Source: Synechococcus sp. HJ21-Hayes (GTDB lineage: Bacteria; Cyanobacteriota; Cyanobacteriia; PCC-6307; Cyanobiaceae). Taken from it: DNA of 64,000 nucleotides. The notes beneath the pieces were generated by a model. It saw only the letters and a program-made list of their open reading frames with translations. It was not told the origin of the DNA and did not search any database. A program made the position numbers and the translations under genes. Each line of letters starts with the position of its first letter. The stretch's first letter is position 1. The stretch lies in NCBI RefSeq assembly GCF_024345835.1, contig NZ_JAGQBW010000005.1:1-64000 (forward strand). Reading direction: 5' to 3'. Shown here one piece after another: positions 48,156 through 61,133 of the stretch.

Positions 48156-49475
<1,320 letters not shown>

Positions 49476-49578
49476 CTATGGGTCGCCCCTGCCGGGCCCG
49501 TTGTGCCCGTTGGCACCGAACAGGGCTCCTGGCTGACAGGGCTCGTCAGAATGGACGTCCGGCCGGACTGCTCCGTTC

Positions 49579-49969
49579 ATGCGCTTGCTCCACACGATGC
49601 TGCGGGTTGGAAACCTGGAGCGTTCGCTGGCCTTCTATACCGACGTGCTGGGCATGCGCCTGCTGCGCCGCAAGGATTACCCCGGTGGCCGTTTCACCCT
49701 GGCCTTCGTGGGCTATGGCGACGAGCGTGATCACACGGTGCTCGAACTCACCCACAACTGGGACACCAGCCACTACGAGATCGGCACGGGCTATGGCCAC
49801 ATTGCCCTCGGGGTGGATGACATCCAGGCGGTGTGTGAGGACATCCGGGCTAAGGGCGGCAAGGTGGTGCGTGAGCCCGGTCCGATGAAGAACGGCACCA
49901 CGGTGATTGCTTTCGTGGAAGATCCCGATGGCTACAAGGTGGAGCTGATTGCGATGGGGTCCCGGTCCG

Positions 49970-49980
<11 letters not shown>
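49579..49980 (+). CDS. gloA: Lactoylglutathione lyase (glyoxalase I)
   Basis: 133-residue VOC-fold enzyme detoxifying methylglyoxal with glutathione. The four metal ligands are visible: His-5, Glu-56 (TVLELTHNW), His-74 (GYGHIALGV) and Glu-122 (GYKVELIAM), the pattern of Ni/Co-type bacterial GloA. ATG 49579. The clpB2-like gene begins inside its last codons. Confidence 0.95.
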
Positions 49981-52771
<2,791 letters not shown>

Positions 52772-52833
52772 GGTGGCTGTTTGCTTGTTCTTGTCGCCCT
52801 GTGGCGGCCTGAACATCCCGGCGACCCCCCTGA

Positions 52834-53097
52834 GTGGACTCCCAGACCGACCCACGCCCAGCCGCTGATTCGGCGCCCTCCGCCGAGCCGGCCCCCGCCA
52901 CGGCAACGTCTAGCGACGCTGCCAAGCCTGGTTTTGTGGCCTCCACCGTGGAGGAGCTCCGCAAAGTGGTCTGGCCCAGCCGCCAGCAGCTGTTCAGTGA
53001 GTCGGTGGCTGTGATCCTGATGGTGACGCTGTCGGCCTTTGCCATCGCCGCGATCGATCGCTTCTACAGCTGGGCCAATACCCAGGTGTTCCGCTGA
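52834..53097 (+). CDS. secE: Preprotein translocase subunit SecE
   Basis: 87 residues from GTG 52834. Disordered Ala/Pro N-terminus, then the amphipathic FVASTVEELRKVVWPSRQQL and one transmembrane helix (VAVILMVTLSAFAIAAID), as in single-span cyanobacterial SecE. Immediately upstream of nusG (42-nt gap) in the classic secE-nusG-rplKAJL order. Confidence 0.96.
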   Translation: MDSQTDPRPAADSAPSAEPAPATATSSDAAKPGFVASTVEELRKVVWPSRQQLFSESVAVILMVTLSAFAIAAIDRFYSWANTQVFR

Positions 53098-53139
53098 GTT
53101 TCCAGCTGTCTGTTCCCCATACCTCCCTTCCCACGCCCT

Positions 53140-53814
53140 GTGTCCGACGTCGACCTGATCACTGACGAATCCCCCTCTGTCGATCCGGTTGACGGCGGAG
53201 AGGCCGTGCTGGATCTGGCCGCCGCTGCTGCCCCGGCCGAGGGTCGGGCGCCCGTGGCCCGCTGGTACGCCGTTCAGGTGGCCTCCAGCTGTGAGAAGAA
53301 GGTGAAGGCCACCCTGGAGCAGCGCGCCGTGACCCTCGGCGTGGACAACCGCATCCTCGAGATCGAGATCCCCCAGACCCCGGCGGTGAAGATCAAAAAG
53401 GACGGCAATCGCACCAGCACGGAGGAGAAGGTGTTCCCCGGCTACGTCTTGGTGCGCATGGTGCTGGATGAGGACACCATGATGGCCGTGCGCAGCACCC
53501 CCAACGTTATCAACTTTGTGGGGGCGGAAGATCGCCGTGCCACCGGCAAGGCCCGCGGCCACATCAAGCCCCGGCCCCTCAGCCGCCAGGAAGTGGATCG
53601 AATCTTCAAGCGTGCCGCCGAGAAGAAGCCTGTGGTGAAGGTCGACCTCACCGAGGGCGATCAGATCCTGGTCACGGCTGGTCCGTTCAAGGACTTCCAG
53701 GGCGAGGTGATCGAGGTTTCCGGCGAGCGCAACAAGCTCAAGGCCCTGCTCTCGATCTTCGGCCGGGAGACCCCGGTGGAACTCGAGTTCTCCCAGATCA
53801 GCAAACAGAGCTGA
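53140..53814 (+). CDS. nusG: Transcription termination/antitermination protein NusG
   Basis: 224 residues from GTG 53140. NGN domain ARWYAVQVASSCEKKVKATLE with VFPGYVLVRMVLDEDTM, then the C-terminal KOW domain (LTEGDQILVTAGPFKDFQGEVIEVSGERNKLK in pieces) contacting Rho or S10. The 30-residue N-terminal extension before the NGN domain is acidic. Followed by a 181-nt hairpin-rich spacer before rplK. Confidence 0.97.
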   Translation: MSDVDLITDESPSVDPVDGGEAVLDLAAAAAPAEGRAPVARWYAVQVASSCEKKVKATLEQRAVTLGVDNRILEIEIPQTPAVKIKKDGNRTSTEEKVFPGYVLVRMVLDEDTMMAVRSTPNVINFVGAEDRRATGKARGHIKPRPLSRQEVDRIFKRAAEKKPVVKVDLTEGDQILVTAGPFKDFQGEVIEVSGERNKLKALLSIFGRETPVELEFSQISKQS

Positions 53815-53822
53815 CCACCTGC

Positions 53823-53976
53823 GGCCGCCTCCCTGCGGAGGGCGGCCTTAGCGGGCTCCGTTCCGGAACCTGCCGCAGCGCCGACCCTGGGTCGGCGATC
53901 CGCAACACTCTCTCGTGTAGACAGTGTCCTCCCGCACTCCATTCCGGAGTGCAGTCCCGCACTCCCCTCGGGGAGT
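53823..53976 (+). promoter_or_regulatory. Hairpin-rich nusG-rplK spacer / L11 operon leader
   Basis: Five inverted repeats in about 155 nt: GGCCGCCTCC/GGAGGGCGGCC (53823-53847, one bulge, weak T after), GTTCCGGAAC (53860-53869), CGCCGAC/GTCGGCG (53879-53897), GCACTCC/GGAGTGC with 5-nt loop (53934-53952) and ACTCCCC/GGGGAGT with 2-nt loop (53961-53976), 19 nt before the rplK ATG. The first may attenuate. The last two are candidates for an L1-type feedback site by analogy with other bacteria, which is inference. Confidence 0.55.
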
Positions 53977-53995
53977 TCATTACGTAGCCCAGCCG

Positions 53996-54421
53996 ATGGC
54001 CAAGAAAGTCGTAGCTGTGATCAAGCTGGCCCTCCAGGCCGGCAAAGCCAACCCCGCGCCGCCGGTGGGCCCTGCCCTCGGTCAGCATGGCGTCAACATC
54101 ATGGCGTTCTGCAAGGAGTACAACGCTCGGACGCAGGACAAGGCCGGTTATGTGATTCCGGTTGAAATTTCGGTCTTCGAAGACCGCAGCTTCACCTTCA
54201 TCACCAAGACCCCTCCCGCTTCCGTGCTGATCTCCAAGGCAGCCGGCATCGAGAAGGGCGCCGCCACCTCCGCTAAGGGTGCTGTGGGCGCCATCAGCCG
54301 CTCCCAGCTCGAGGAGATCGCCAAGACCAAGCTGCCCGACCTCAACTGCACCAGCGTCGAGTCGGCCATGCGCATCATCGAAGGCACCGCCCGCAACATG
54401 GGCGTCGCCGTTAACGACTGA
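53996..54421 (+). CDS. rplK: 50S ribosomal protein L11
   Basis: 141 residues from ATG 53996 ([20 protein letters not shown]). It has [22 protein letters not shown], which includes the L11 signature region, and the C-terminal rRNA-binding half ([17 protein letters not shown]). Part of the GTPase-associated centre. The in-frame extension to 53924 runs through the two leader hairpins and was rejected. rplA follows after 50 nt. Confidence 0.98.
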   Translation: MAKKVVAVIKLALQAGKANPAPPVGPALGQHGVNIMAFCKEYNARTQDKAGYVIPVEISVFEDRSFTFITKTPPASVLISKAAGIEKGAATSAKGAVGAISRSQLEEIAKTKLPDLNCTSVESAMRIIEGTARNMGVAVND

Positions 54422-54471
54422 TCCACCACTACCGGGGGAGACCGCACGGTCGTCCGCACCCCATCCTTGCC

Positions 54472-55179
54472 ATGCCCAAAATTTCCAAGCGTTTTTCCGC
54501 TCTCGTCAACAAGGTCGAAGACCGCACCTACACCCCGCTGGAAGCAGTGGAACTGGTGAAGGCCAACGCCACTGCCAAGTTCGACGAGACCCTTGAGGCC
54601 CATGCTCGTCTGGGCATCGACCCCAAGTACACCGACCAGCAACTGCGCACCACCGTGGCCCTGCCCCACGGCACCGGTCAGAGCATCCGGATTGCCGTGA
54701 TCGCTCGCGGTGAAAAGGTGGCTGAGGCCAAGGCCGCTGGTGCCGACCTCGCCGGTGATGACGAGCTGGTGGAGACCATCGCCAAGGGCGAGATGGAGTT
54801 CGATCTGCTGATCGCCACCCCAGACATGATGCCCAAGGTGGCCAAGCTCGGCCGCGTGCTGGGCCCCCGGGGCCTGATGCCGAACCCCAAGGCCGGCACT
54901 GTGACCACCGATCTCGCTGGTGCCATCAACGAGTTCAAGGCCGGCAAGCTCGAGTTCCGCGCCGATCGCACCGGCATCGTGCACGTGCGGTTCGGCAAGG
55001 CCAGCTTCGATGCGGCCAAGCTGCTTGACAACCTCAAGGCTCTGCAGGAAACCATCGACCGCAACAAGCCCAGCGGCGCCAAGGGGCGTTACTGGAAGAG
55101 CCTCTACATCACGTCCACCATGGGTCCCTCGGTGGAAGTGGATGTGGCTGCCCTGCAGGACATCAAGCAGGAGGGCTGA
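54472..55179 (+). CDS. rplA: 50S ribosomal protein L1
   Basis: 235 residues, normal for the family. [33 protein letters not shown], the signature around [18 protein letters not shown], and a C-terminal [17 protein letters not shown]. Forms the L1 stalk and in many bacteria represses its own operon. Followed by a strong terminator, so rplJL is a separate transcript. Confidence 0.98.
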   Translation: MPKISKRFSALVNKVEDRTYTPLEAVELVKANATAKFDETLEAHARLGIDPKYTDQQLRTTVALPHGTGQSIRIAVIARGEKVAEAKAAGADLAGDDELVETIAKGEMEFDLLIATPDMMPKVAKLGRVLGPRGLMPNPKAGTVTTDLAGAINEFKAGKLEFRADRTGIVHVRFGKASFDAAKLLDNLKALQETIDRNKPSGAKGRYWKSLYITSTMGPSVEVDVAALQDIKQEG

Positions 55180-55211
55180 GTCGCCCACACCACCGCGCGT
55201 TTGCGGTCTTG

Positions 55212-55247
55212 CCCCATGCCTGTCCACGATAGGCATGGGGTTTTCTC
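55212..55247 (+). terminator. Rho-independent terminator after rplA
   Basis: Ten-bp perfect stem CCCCATGCCT / AGGCATGGGG (55212-55221 with 55231-55240), 9-nt loop, then TTTTCTCTT. It separates rplKA from the L10-leader-controlled rplJL transcript. Confidence 0.95.
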
Positions 55248-55279
55248 TTGGTGACGGCCGGCCTACCGCCGTGTACTAT
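55248..55279 (+). promoter_or_regulatory. Candidate promoter of rplJL
   Basis: A -10-like TACTAT at 55274-55279, with TTGGTG (55248-55253) as a poorly spaced -35 (20 bp). It falls exactly between the rplA terminator and the L10 leader, where a promoter is needed. Confidence 0.5.
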
Positions 55280-55299
55280 TTCAAACTGGCTTAGGCCAG

Positions 55300-55375
55300 A
55301 AGGGCACGCGCCCAACCCCAGACAGCAGGTGGGCTTTGTTGCCCGTAAGTCCTGCCGAGGACAACGCGACAGGTT
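55300..55375 (+). promoter_or_regulatory. Ribosomal protein L10 leader (autoregulatory RNA)
   Basis: The conserved halves of the L10(L12)4-binding kink-turn stem are visible: AGACAGCAGGT (55320-55330) and CCTGCCGAGG (55351-55360), with an internal GGGC/GCCC pairing between them. This matches the consensus of the L10 leader family known in bacteria, where excess L10-L12 complex represses rplJL. It lies about 130 nt before the rplJ ATG in a 311-nt gene-free stretch that otherwise holds a terminator, promoter and short hairpins. Confidence 0.8.
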
Positions 55376-55490
55376 TTTGCCCCTAGGGATTTTTGTCCTG
55401 ATTGGGAGCGGAGCATGCAGCGGCCTCGCCACCTTCCCGGTGTCACAGGGCCGCGTACCCGGCTTGTTCCCCCGATCCGTTCCACCTCCT

Positions 55491-56024
55491 ATGGGCCGCA
55501 CGCTGGAGAACAAGCAACAGATCGTCGAAGAGCTCAAGGGGCTCCTCGGTGAGGCCGAAATGGCGCTGGTTCTTGATTTCAAGGGCCTGTCCATCAAGGA
55601 GATGTCTGATCTGCGGACCCGTCTGCAGGCCAGCAACGGCATTTGCAAGGTGACCAAAAACACCTTGATGCGCCGTGCCATTGATGGCAACAGCGCTTGG
55701 TCGGAACTCGATTCCCTACTCACTGGCACCAACGCCTTCGTCCTGGTCAAGGGCGATGTTGGCGGTGCTGTGAAGGCCATTCAGTCCTTCCAGAAGGACA
55801 CGAAGAAGTCTGAAGTGAAGGGCGGCCTTTTCGAAGGCAAGCTCCTCTCCCAGACCGACATCAAGGCCATTGGGGATCTGCCCTCCAAGGAGGTGCTCAT
55901 GGCGCAGATCGCCGGTGCGATCAACGCCGTGGCCACCAAGGTTGCTGTGGGTATCAACGAAATTCCTTCCGGTCTTGCACGGGCGCTCAAGCAGCACGCC
56001 GATGGCGAGGGCAAGGCCTCCTGA
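55491..56024 (+). CDS. rplJ: 50S ribosomal protein L10
   Basis: 177 residues from ATG 55491 ([19 protein letters not shown]), with CCTCCT-rich sequence just before the start and no clear [18 protein letters not shown] and [11 protein letters not shown] are the L10 signature region. The C-terminal helix binds L7/L12 dimers. The frame extends to 55248 through the L10 leader and was rejected. Confidence 0.97.
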   Translation: MGRTLENKQQIVEELKGLLGEAEMALVLDFKGLSIKEMSDLRTRLQASNGICKVTKNTLMRRAIDGNSAWSELDSLLTGTNAFVLVKGDVGGAVKAIQSFQKDTKKSEVKGGLFEGKLLSQTDIKAIGDLPSKEVLMAQIAGAINAVATKVAVGINEIPSGLARALKQHADGEGKAS

Positions 56025-56092
56025 GGCCTGCTCTGCTGAGCTCAACCGATCCTCACTGTTCAACCAAACAGATCTGTTGCTGATTCCCAACC

Positions 56093-56476
56093 ATGTCTGC
56101 TACTACTGACCAAATTCTCGAGTCCCTGAAGACTCTCTCGCTGCTGGAAGCCTCTGAGCTTGTCAAGCAGATCGAAGAGGCCTTCGGTGTCTCCGCCGCC
56201 GCTTCTGCTGGCGTCGTGATGGCCGCTGCTCCTGCAGCTGCCGCTGAGGCTGTTGAAGAGAAGAGCGAGTTCGATGCCATCCTCGATGGTTTCGACGCCG
56301 CCGCCAAGATCAAGGTGCTGAAGGCCGTCCGCGAAGCCACTGGCCTCGGCCTGGGCGAAGCCAAGGCCCTGGTGGAAGGCGCTCCCTGCCCCATCAAGGA
56401 AGGTGTGTCCAAGGCTGACGCCGAGGCCATCAAGAAGGCCGTTGAAGAAGTGGGCGGCAAGGTCACCATCAAGTGA
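56093..56476 (+). CDS. rplL: 50S ribosomal protein L7/L12
   Basis: 127 residues: N-terminal dimerisation helices ([20 protein letters not shown]), Ala-rich hinge ([15 protein letters not shown]) and globular C-terminal domain ([38 protein letters not shown]). The multi-copy stalk protein recruiting translation factors. 68 nt after rplJ, followed by a terminator. Confidence 0.98.
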   Translation: MSATTDQILESLKTLSLLEASELVKQIEEAFGVSAAASAGVVMAAAPAAAAEAVEEKSEFDAILDGFDAAAKIKVLKAVREATGLGLGEAKALVEGAPCPIKEGVSKADAEAIKKAVEEVGGKVTIK

Positions 56477-56522
56477 TCGCCAGGGCGGGCCGCTCCGGCA
56501 GCCCGCCACCACGTCGTTCACC

Positions 56523-56551
56523 AGCCGGCTCCTGCGGGAGCCGGCTTTTTT
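56523..56551 (+). terminator. Rho-independent terminator after rplL
   Basis: Ten-bp perfect stem AGCCGGCTCC / GGAGCCGGCT (56523-56532 with 56537-56546), 4-nt loop, T6 tail. Confidence 0.95.
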
Positions 56552-56577
56552 GTGCTTCGGTCTGCCCAGCGCGGCCA

Positions 56578-56607
56578 ATAAAAAAGCCCCGCCGACGGCA
56601 GGGCTTT
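56578..56607 (-). terminator. Rho-independent terminator on the minus strand
   Basis: Minus strand: AAAGCCC-t-GCC-GTC-GGC-g-GGGCTTT (56583-56607, one internal mismatch), then TTTTTTATT. It is 147 nt beyond the stop of the nearest minus-strand gene, with a promoter-like sequence between, so it probably ends the candidate small RNA as well as the gene's read-through. Confidence 0.85.
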
Positions 56608-56675
56608 GAGCAGGAACGCTTCTGGGAGTCTGTCCTCGTTTCGACCCCGGAAGTGGTGTCCCTCACTCCTCACAC
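56578..56675 (-). ncRNA. Candidate orphan small RNA (about 98 nt)
   Basis: A minus-strand unit with a good -35/-10 pair (56706-56711 and 56682-56687), a predicted start near 56675 and a strong terminator at 56578-56607. No convincing reading frame lies inside. The predicted 5' end reads GUGUGAGGAGU (56668-56678), the exact complement of the ACUCCUCACAC motif that is invariant in the cyanobacterial sRNA Yfr1. Exact ends are inferred. It could instead be the 3' UTR of the DUF3747 gene. Confidence 0.5.
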
Positions 56676-56681
56676 TCACAG

Positions 56682-56711
56682 ATCATACCGTGAGAGAAAA
56701 ACAACCAGCAA
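56682..56711 (-). promoter_or_regulatory. Orphan sigma70-type promoter on the minus strand
   Basis: Reading the minus strand: TTGCTG (56711-56706), 18-bp spacer, TATGAT (56687-56682). It sits in the gene-free 277 nt between rplL and the DUF3747 gene and points to the terminator at 56578-56607. Confidence 0.6.
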
Positions 56712-56753
56712 GGGGGGCGCATGCCGCAATCGCAACTGTCCGTGCCGGTTGGC

Positions 56754-57449
56754 TTATTCCCGGAAGGGGATCACCTCGAGGGCGATCGGGCCCTGGCTGA
56801 TGCGGCCTGTGTCGTCGTTGTTGTTGCTGAGTGGCGGCGTGAGCGGGCGCAGCGGCACGCTGTTGGCGTTGGTCCTGCTTTGGCTGGCGGCAAGCAACTG
56901 GGCCAGGGGGGTGCCGTTGGCAAAATAGATGTGGCTGAGGGTCTGGCTGCCGTACACCCGGCGCTCCAAGGTCCAGCCGGGTTCGAGGCTGATGGGCACG
57001 AAGCCATCACGATCCCGTTGGTTCACGGTGCCGCGGCCCACCACCATCTCGTTGGCCTGGCTGGGGCTCATGGCCAGCAGCCGAAGGCTGGTGCCCTGCT
57101 GCTGCAGCCGCAGCCTGTAGCTGGTCGCGAGATCTTCCTGGCCGATGCGTAGTGAATAGCCGTTGCTGTCTAGGTAACGGCTACAGATGCCCGTGAAGTC
57201 GAAGCGGTTGAGGCTGGGATCCACCAGGCCGTCGGGCCGGGGTTCCCAGCAGCGCGGTGCGGCAGCGATTTGCTCGAGCACCAGCAGGGTCCAGTCGGTG
57301 CGGCCCACGGGCTTGCCCAGCACCGCGAAGCGCGTGCCATCCAGGCCCTGGCTGCTGAACAGGCCAGCCGCCAGGGCCTGGGGCTGCAGGGCCGCGGCCG
57401 TGATGCCGGCGAGGGAGAGGCCCAGGGAGGCCAGGTAGGTTCGCTTCAT
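56754..57449 (-). CDS. DUF3747 exported protein
   Basis: 231 residues with a clear signal peptide ([27 protein letters not shown]). The body matches the cyanobacterial DUF3747 family: [63 protein letters not shown] and a polar, Asn-rich tail. Periplasmic or lumenal, function unknown. ATG 57449. Divergent from rnhA with 62 nt between. Confidence 0.9.
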   Translation of the reverse strand: MKRTYLASLGLSLAGITAAALQPQALAAGLFSSQGLDGTRFAVLGKPVGRTDWTLLVLEQIAAAPRCWEPRPDGLVDPSLNRFDFTGICSRYLDSNGYSLRIGQEDLATSYRLRLQQQGTSLRLLAMSPSQANEMVVGRGTVNQRDRDGFVPISLEPGWTLERRVYGSQTLSHIYFANGTPLAQLLAASQSRTNANSVPLRPLTPPLSNNNDDTGRISQGPIALEVIPFRE

Positions 57450-57511
57450 GGAGTGGTGTCCTCGACGCCGCCGGAGTAACGCGTTGTACCGGATTTTGTT
57501 GGAGCAGCCCA

Positions 57512-58291
57512 GTGGCGTCTAAGCCGCAATCCCCGCGGGTGGTGGCCGCCGCCTGTGATGGCGCCTGTAGTGGTAATCCGGGGCCCGGCGGCTGGGGATG
57601 CCTGCTGCGCTTCGAGGACGGCTCAGTGCAGGAGTTCGGGGCCCACGATCCGGCCACCACCAACAACCGCATGGAGCTCGCTGCCGCCCTCACGTTGCTG
57701 GAGAAGCTCAAGACGCTTCCCCGCCATCCGGATCTGACGATCCGGACCGACAGCAAATACCTGATCGATGGCTTCAGCAAGTGGATCAGCGGCTGGAAGC
57801 GCAAGGGCTGGCGTACGGCCTCTGGCAGCCCCGTGCTCAACCGCGACCTGTGGGAGGCCCTTGATGCCGCTCGCATCGCCGGTTTGCCCTTCACCTACGT
57901 GAAGGGTCACAGCGGCGATCCCGACAACGACCGCTGCGATGCCATCGCCGTGGCCTTCTCCAAGGGTGGCAAGCCCCAGCTGGCCCATGGGGAGTATGGC
58001 GGCCTGGTGCTGCCAGAGCCTGCGGCCACGGCCGATCAGGCGCCGCCGGCCCTGCAGCAGTTGCTCAGCCGCCTGGAGGTGGCCGATCGGTTGGCGGCCG
58101 GTGGCTACGGGCTCAGCCTGGTGGAGCTTGCCCAGCTGGTGGGGATGCCGCTCAAGAAGCTGGAGGTCAAGCAGGGCCCCTGGCCCTGGCGGGATTGGAC
58201 TGTGGTGCCCTCGGCTGACGGCCGCTGGCGCTTGGAGCGTGGCGCGGCAGGATCGGGTGACGCGAGCAGCGGGGATGAAGGCCATGGCTGA
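57512..58291 (+). CDS. rnhA: Ribonuclease HI with C-terminal extension
   Basis: 259 residues from GTG 57512. The RNase H domain (first 150 aa) has the catalytic acids in [32 protein letters not shown] and [12 protein letters not shown]. About 100 further residues follow, including a helical module ([30 protein letters not shown]) that looks like a small DNA-binding or protein-binding domain. Removes RNA from RNA-DNA hybrids. Overlaps pyrD by 8 nt. Confidence 0.94.
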   Translation: MASKPQSPRVVAAACDGACSGNPGPGGWGCLLRFEDGSVQEFGAHDPATTNNRMELAAALTLLEKLKTLPRHPDLTIRTDSKYLIDGFSKWISGWKRKGWRTASGSPVLNRDLWEALDAARIAGLPFTYVKGHSGDPDNDRCDAIAVAFSKGGKPQLAHGEYGGLVLPEPAATADQAPPALQQLLSRLEVADRLAAGGYGLSLVELAQLVGMPLKKLEVKQGPWPWRDWTVVPSADGRWRLERGAAGSGDASSGDEGHG

Positions 58292-59444
58292 GGCTGGAAC
58301 CGGCGCCCTGTATCAGCGCTTCGTTGGGCCGCTGCTCAGTCGTGATGATGGCGCTGACGCCGAGCAGCTGAGCCAACTCACGCTCACCGCCTTGGGCCAG
58401 GCCTCGCTGCGGCGTCACTGGCCCCTGGTGAGCGGCAGCCTGGCCGGGCTCGGTGCCCAGCTGCAGCGCCGCGATCTGCGGCTAGAGCAGACCCTGTTCG
58501 GCTGCCGCTTCAGCAACCCCGTGGGACTAGCGGCCGGATTTGACAAGAACGCCGTGGCGGCCGGCATCTGGCATCTGTTCGGCTTCGGTTTTGCCGAGGT
58601 GGGCACCATCACCTGGCATCCCCAGACGGGTAATCCCAAGCCGCGCCTGTTTCGCCTGGCGGCGGAGCGGGCCGCCCTGAATCGGATGGGGTTCAACAAC
58701 AACGGGGCCGAGGCGGCGCGTCGCACCCTGGAGCGCCAGGGGTTGCCCCCCGCCGGCCAGCGGCCGGCCGTGCTGGGCATCAACCTGGGCAAATCCAAGA
58801 TCACGCCCCTGGATCTGGCGCCCGACGACTACGCCTCCTCCCTGGAGCTGCTGGCGTCGCTGGCCGACTATGCCGTGATCAACGTGAGCTCGCCCAACAC
58901 CCCAGGACTGCGCGAATTGCAGGACGAGAGCCAGCTGCGGCGGCTGGTGGAGCGCCTGCGGCGGCTGCCTGCCTGCCCGCCGTTGCTGGTGAAGATCGCC
59001 CCCGACTTGGAGGATGAGGCCATCGATGCGATTGCCCGCCTGGCCTACGAGGAGGGCCTGGCCGGGTTGATTGCTGTGAACACGAGCCTCAACCGCCTGG
59101 GCCTGGAGGGGCGCCGCATCGCCCAGAGCGGCAAGACCCTCGGCGAAGAAGCCGGTGGCCTCAGCGGAGCCCCCCTGCGGGCCCGGGCCCTGGAGGTGAT
59201 GCGTCGGCTGCGGGTCACCGCTGGGCCTGGCTTGCCCCTGATCGGCGTGGGCGGGATCGATTCCCCGGAGGCGGCCTGGGAGCGGATCACGGCCGGGGCT
59301 TCGCTGATTCAGCTCTATACGGGTTGGATCTATACCGGCCCCGAGCTGGTGCCAGCGATTCTTGAGGGCCTGAGCCAGCAGCTCGATCGCCATGGTTTCC
59401 GCAGCATCAGCGAGGCGGTGGGCAGTGGTGTGCCCTGGCAGTAG
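58284..59444 (+). CDS. pyrD: Dihydroorotate dehydrogenase (quinone), class 2
   Basis: 386 residues from ATG 58284 (ATG 58275 also possible). The N-terminal membrane-associating helices ([14 protein letters not shown]) mark class 2. FMN barrel: [23 protein letters not shown], the catalytic Ser in [14 protein letters not shown], and [15 protein letters not shown]. Couples pyrimidine synthesis to the quinone pool. The frame upstream runs over rnhA and was rejected. Confidence 0.96.
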   Translation: MAEAGTGALYQRFVGPLLSRDDGADAEQLSQLTLTALGQASLRRHWPLVSGSLAGLGAQLQRRDLRLEQTLFGCRFSNPVGLAAGFDKNAVAAGIWHLFGFGFAEVGTITWHPQTGNPKPRLFRLAAERAALNRMGFNNNGAEAARRTLERQGLPPAGQRPAVLGINLGKSKITPLDLAPDDYASSLELLASLADYAVINVSSPNTPGLRELQDESQLRRLVERLRRLPACPPLLVKIAPDLEDEAIDAIARLAYEEGLAGLIAVNTSLNRLGLEGRRIAQSGKTLGEEAGGLSGAPLRARALEVMRRLRVTAGPGLPLIGVGGIDSPEAAWERITAGASLIQLYTGWIYTGPELVPAILEGLSQQLDRHGFRSISEAVGSGVPWQ

Positions 59445-59487
59445 GTGATTTCGGCGATAACTTTTCGGTAGACGGGAGTCAAGGGCG

Positions 59488-60426
59488 TTGTTGCTCGCTG
59501 GAGTTCAGGAGCGTCTGGCCCCCTTTCAGGCCTGGTTATTCCCCAGGCGTGTGCTCCTGGAGTTGAGTGATCAGGCCATCACGGCCATGGCGCTGCGTCA
59601 CGGCCAGGTGGTGTGGCTCGAGCGCATTCCCTTGCCTGAAGGCCTGTGCCAGGGGGGCGAGCCCCAGCAGCCCGAGGCCCTTGGCGACCTGATCGGCGAT
59701 CTGCTGATTGAACGGGGGTGGGCCCTGGCCCATGTGCGGGCCCTTTTGCCAGCGGCGGCAAGCCATTGCCGCCTGGTGCAATGGCCAGACGGCCAATGGC
59801 CTGCTGATCCGGAGGCCGTGCTGCTGGAGCGCCAGGCGCAGCTGGCCCTGCCGGTTCCCCTGCAGGAGGCTGATCTGCGCCTGGTGCCGCTGGCGTTGGA
59901 ACCGCCCACCTCACTGCTGGTGGCGGTGCCCGCCGATCTGCTGGAGGCCTGGATTGCGGTGTTCGCCACGGCGGGGGTGGCGTTGGATGGGCTGGAGGCT
60001 GCGCCCCTGTGCCTGTGCCGCGGGGTGGAGCCACTGTTGCGTGATGCTCCCGGTGATCAGCTCACCGCTTTGGTGGAGCTGGGCGCCCAGGGCAGCCAGC
60101 TGCTGCTGGTGCGCCAGGGTCTGCCGGTGTACGAGCGGCGCTGGCCCGCTGCCCTGGAGCCCGCAGAGCTGGCTGCTCAGATCCGCCAGTGTCTGAGCTT
60201 CTGGCGCCAGCAGGATCCCGGAGCGGCTCACTTGCAGGTGCTGCTGCATGGCCCCCGGGCGGCCGCCCCTGGCTTTGCCGCGGCCCTGCAGACTCCGGCC
60301 AGCGTGGTGGATCCCCTGGCCCTGGGGTGGTTGCAGCCCGCAGAGAGGGCCCGATCCAGTGCAGCGCCGGCTGGCGTGGAGTTGCTGGGGCTCTGGGGGC
60401 TGGTGATGGCGGAGCAGAGCCCATGA
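59488..60426 (+). CDS. pilM: PilM-like protein (degenerate actin-like ATPase)
   Basis: 312 residues from TTG 59488. Low overall similarity to PilM, but the position (before PilN/PilO-like genes and a secretin), length and strand pattern fit: VLLELSDQAITAMALRHGQ at the start, LLVAVPADLLEAWIAVF and LTALVELGAQGSQLLLVRQG in the second half. The ATP-binding loops look poor. Cytoplasmic partner of the PilN N-terminus in type IV pilus assembly. 43 nt after pyrD, overlapping pilN by 4 nt. Confidence 0.7.
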   Translation: MLLAGVQERLAPFQAWLFPRRVLLELSDQAITAMALRHGQVVWLERIPLPEGLCQGGEPQQPEALGDLIGDLLIERGWALAHVRALLPAAASHCRLVQWPDGQWPADPEAVLLERQAQLALPVPLQEADLRLVPLALEPPTSLLVAVPADLLEAWIAVFATAGVALDGLEAAPLCLCRGVEPLLRDAPGDQLTALVELGAQGSQLLLVRQGLPVYERRWPAALEPAELAAQIRQCLSFWRQQDPGAAHLQVLLHGPRAAAPGFAAALQTPASVVDPLALGWLQPAERARSSAAPAGVELLGLWGLVMAEQSP

Positions 60427-61133
60427 GCGGGATGCTGCCGGGTTCTCTGGATCTGCTGCACCAGCGGCGCCTCGAGCGGGGTCTGCCGCCTGAGGGCCCT
60501 GCCCTGGTGTCGGCTCGGCGGTTGCTGCTGATCGGCGCCGCTGCGGGCCTCGGGGCTGTAGCGGCGGCCCTGCTGGTGTGGGCCTTCCTGGGGATGCGCC
60601 AGGGGCAGGTGTCGGCGGAGCTCGATGGCCTGCGGGCCATCCCTGCCGCCGTGCGCGGCCTGGAAGCCAAGGCCCAGGCGTCGCGGCTGCGGCTTCGCAA
60701 GTTGCAGGCCAGCAATGGGGCCCTGGCCAAGGGGCTGGTGGCCGTCTCCTCCGGTTCAGCCCTGGTCACGGAGCTGGCGGCGATCACCCCCGAGGGGGTG
60801 CAGCTCACCGAGGCGGTGGTGACCGGTTCGGCCCTGCAGCTCAAGGGCGTGGCCCGGGATCCGGAGGCGTTTCGGCGGGTGAATGCCCTGCAGCTGCTGC
60901 TGAAGCAATCGCCGTTGTTTGTGGCCGAGAGCGTGCAGGTGCTCAAGTTGGCGCGGGAGCAGGAGGCGGGAGGCACAGCGGCGAAAGGGGCGGTGCCGCT
61001 GGTGGCCTGGGAGCTGGCAGCTGAGTTTGCCCAGCTCAGCCCCGCGGCCCAGCGGAGCCTGCTGCAGCGGCTGGACGCCGATGGCATGGCCAGGCGCCTG
61101 CAGGTGTTGGCCCGGGCGGGGGTGCTGCCATGA
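60423..61133 (+). CDS. pilN: PilN-like inner-membrane protein
   Basis: 236 residues. A short cytoplasmic N-terminus (LDLLHQRRLERGLPPEGP, where PilM would bind), one transmembrane helix (LLIGAAAGLGAVAAALLVWAFLG), a coiled coil and a ferredoxin-like periplasmic domain (ELAAITPEGVQLTEAVVTG, LQLKGVARDPEAFRRVNALQ). The C-terminal about 60 residues (AWELAAEFAQLSPAAQRSLL) are extra to most PilN. ATGA overlaps on both sides. Confidence 0.75.
   Translation: MSGMLPGSLDLLHQRRLERGLPPEGPALVSARRLLLIGAAAGLGAVAAALLVWAFLGMRQGQVSAELDGLRAIPAAVRGLEAKAQASRLRLRKLQASNGALAKGLVAVSSGSALVTELAAITPEGVQLTEAVVTGSALQLKGVARDPEAFRRVNALQLLLKQSPLFVAESVQVLKLAREQEAGGTAAKGAVPLVAWELAAEFAQLSPAAQRSLLQRLDADGMARRLQVLARAGVLP

Noticed and set aside
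56641-56700. Yfr1 itself on the plus strand (ACTCCTCACAC at 56665-56678 region)
   Set aside because: No 5' hairpin of the right kind and no T-tailed 3' hairpin on the plus strand; promoter and terminator both face the minus direction.
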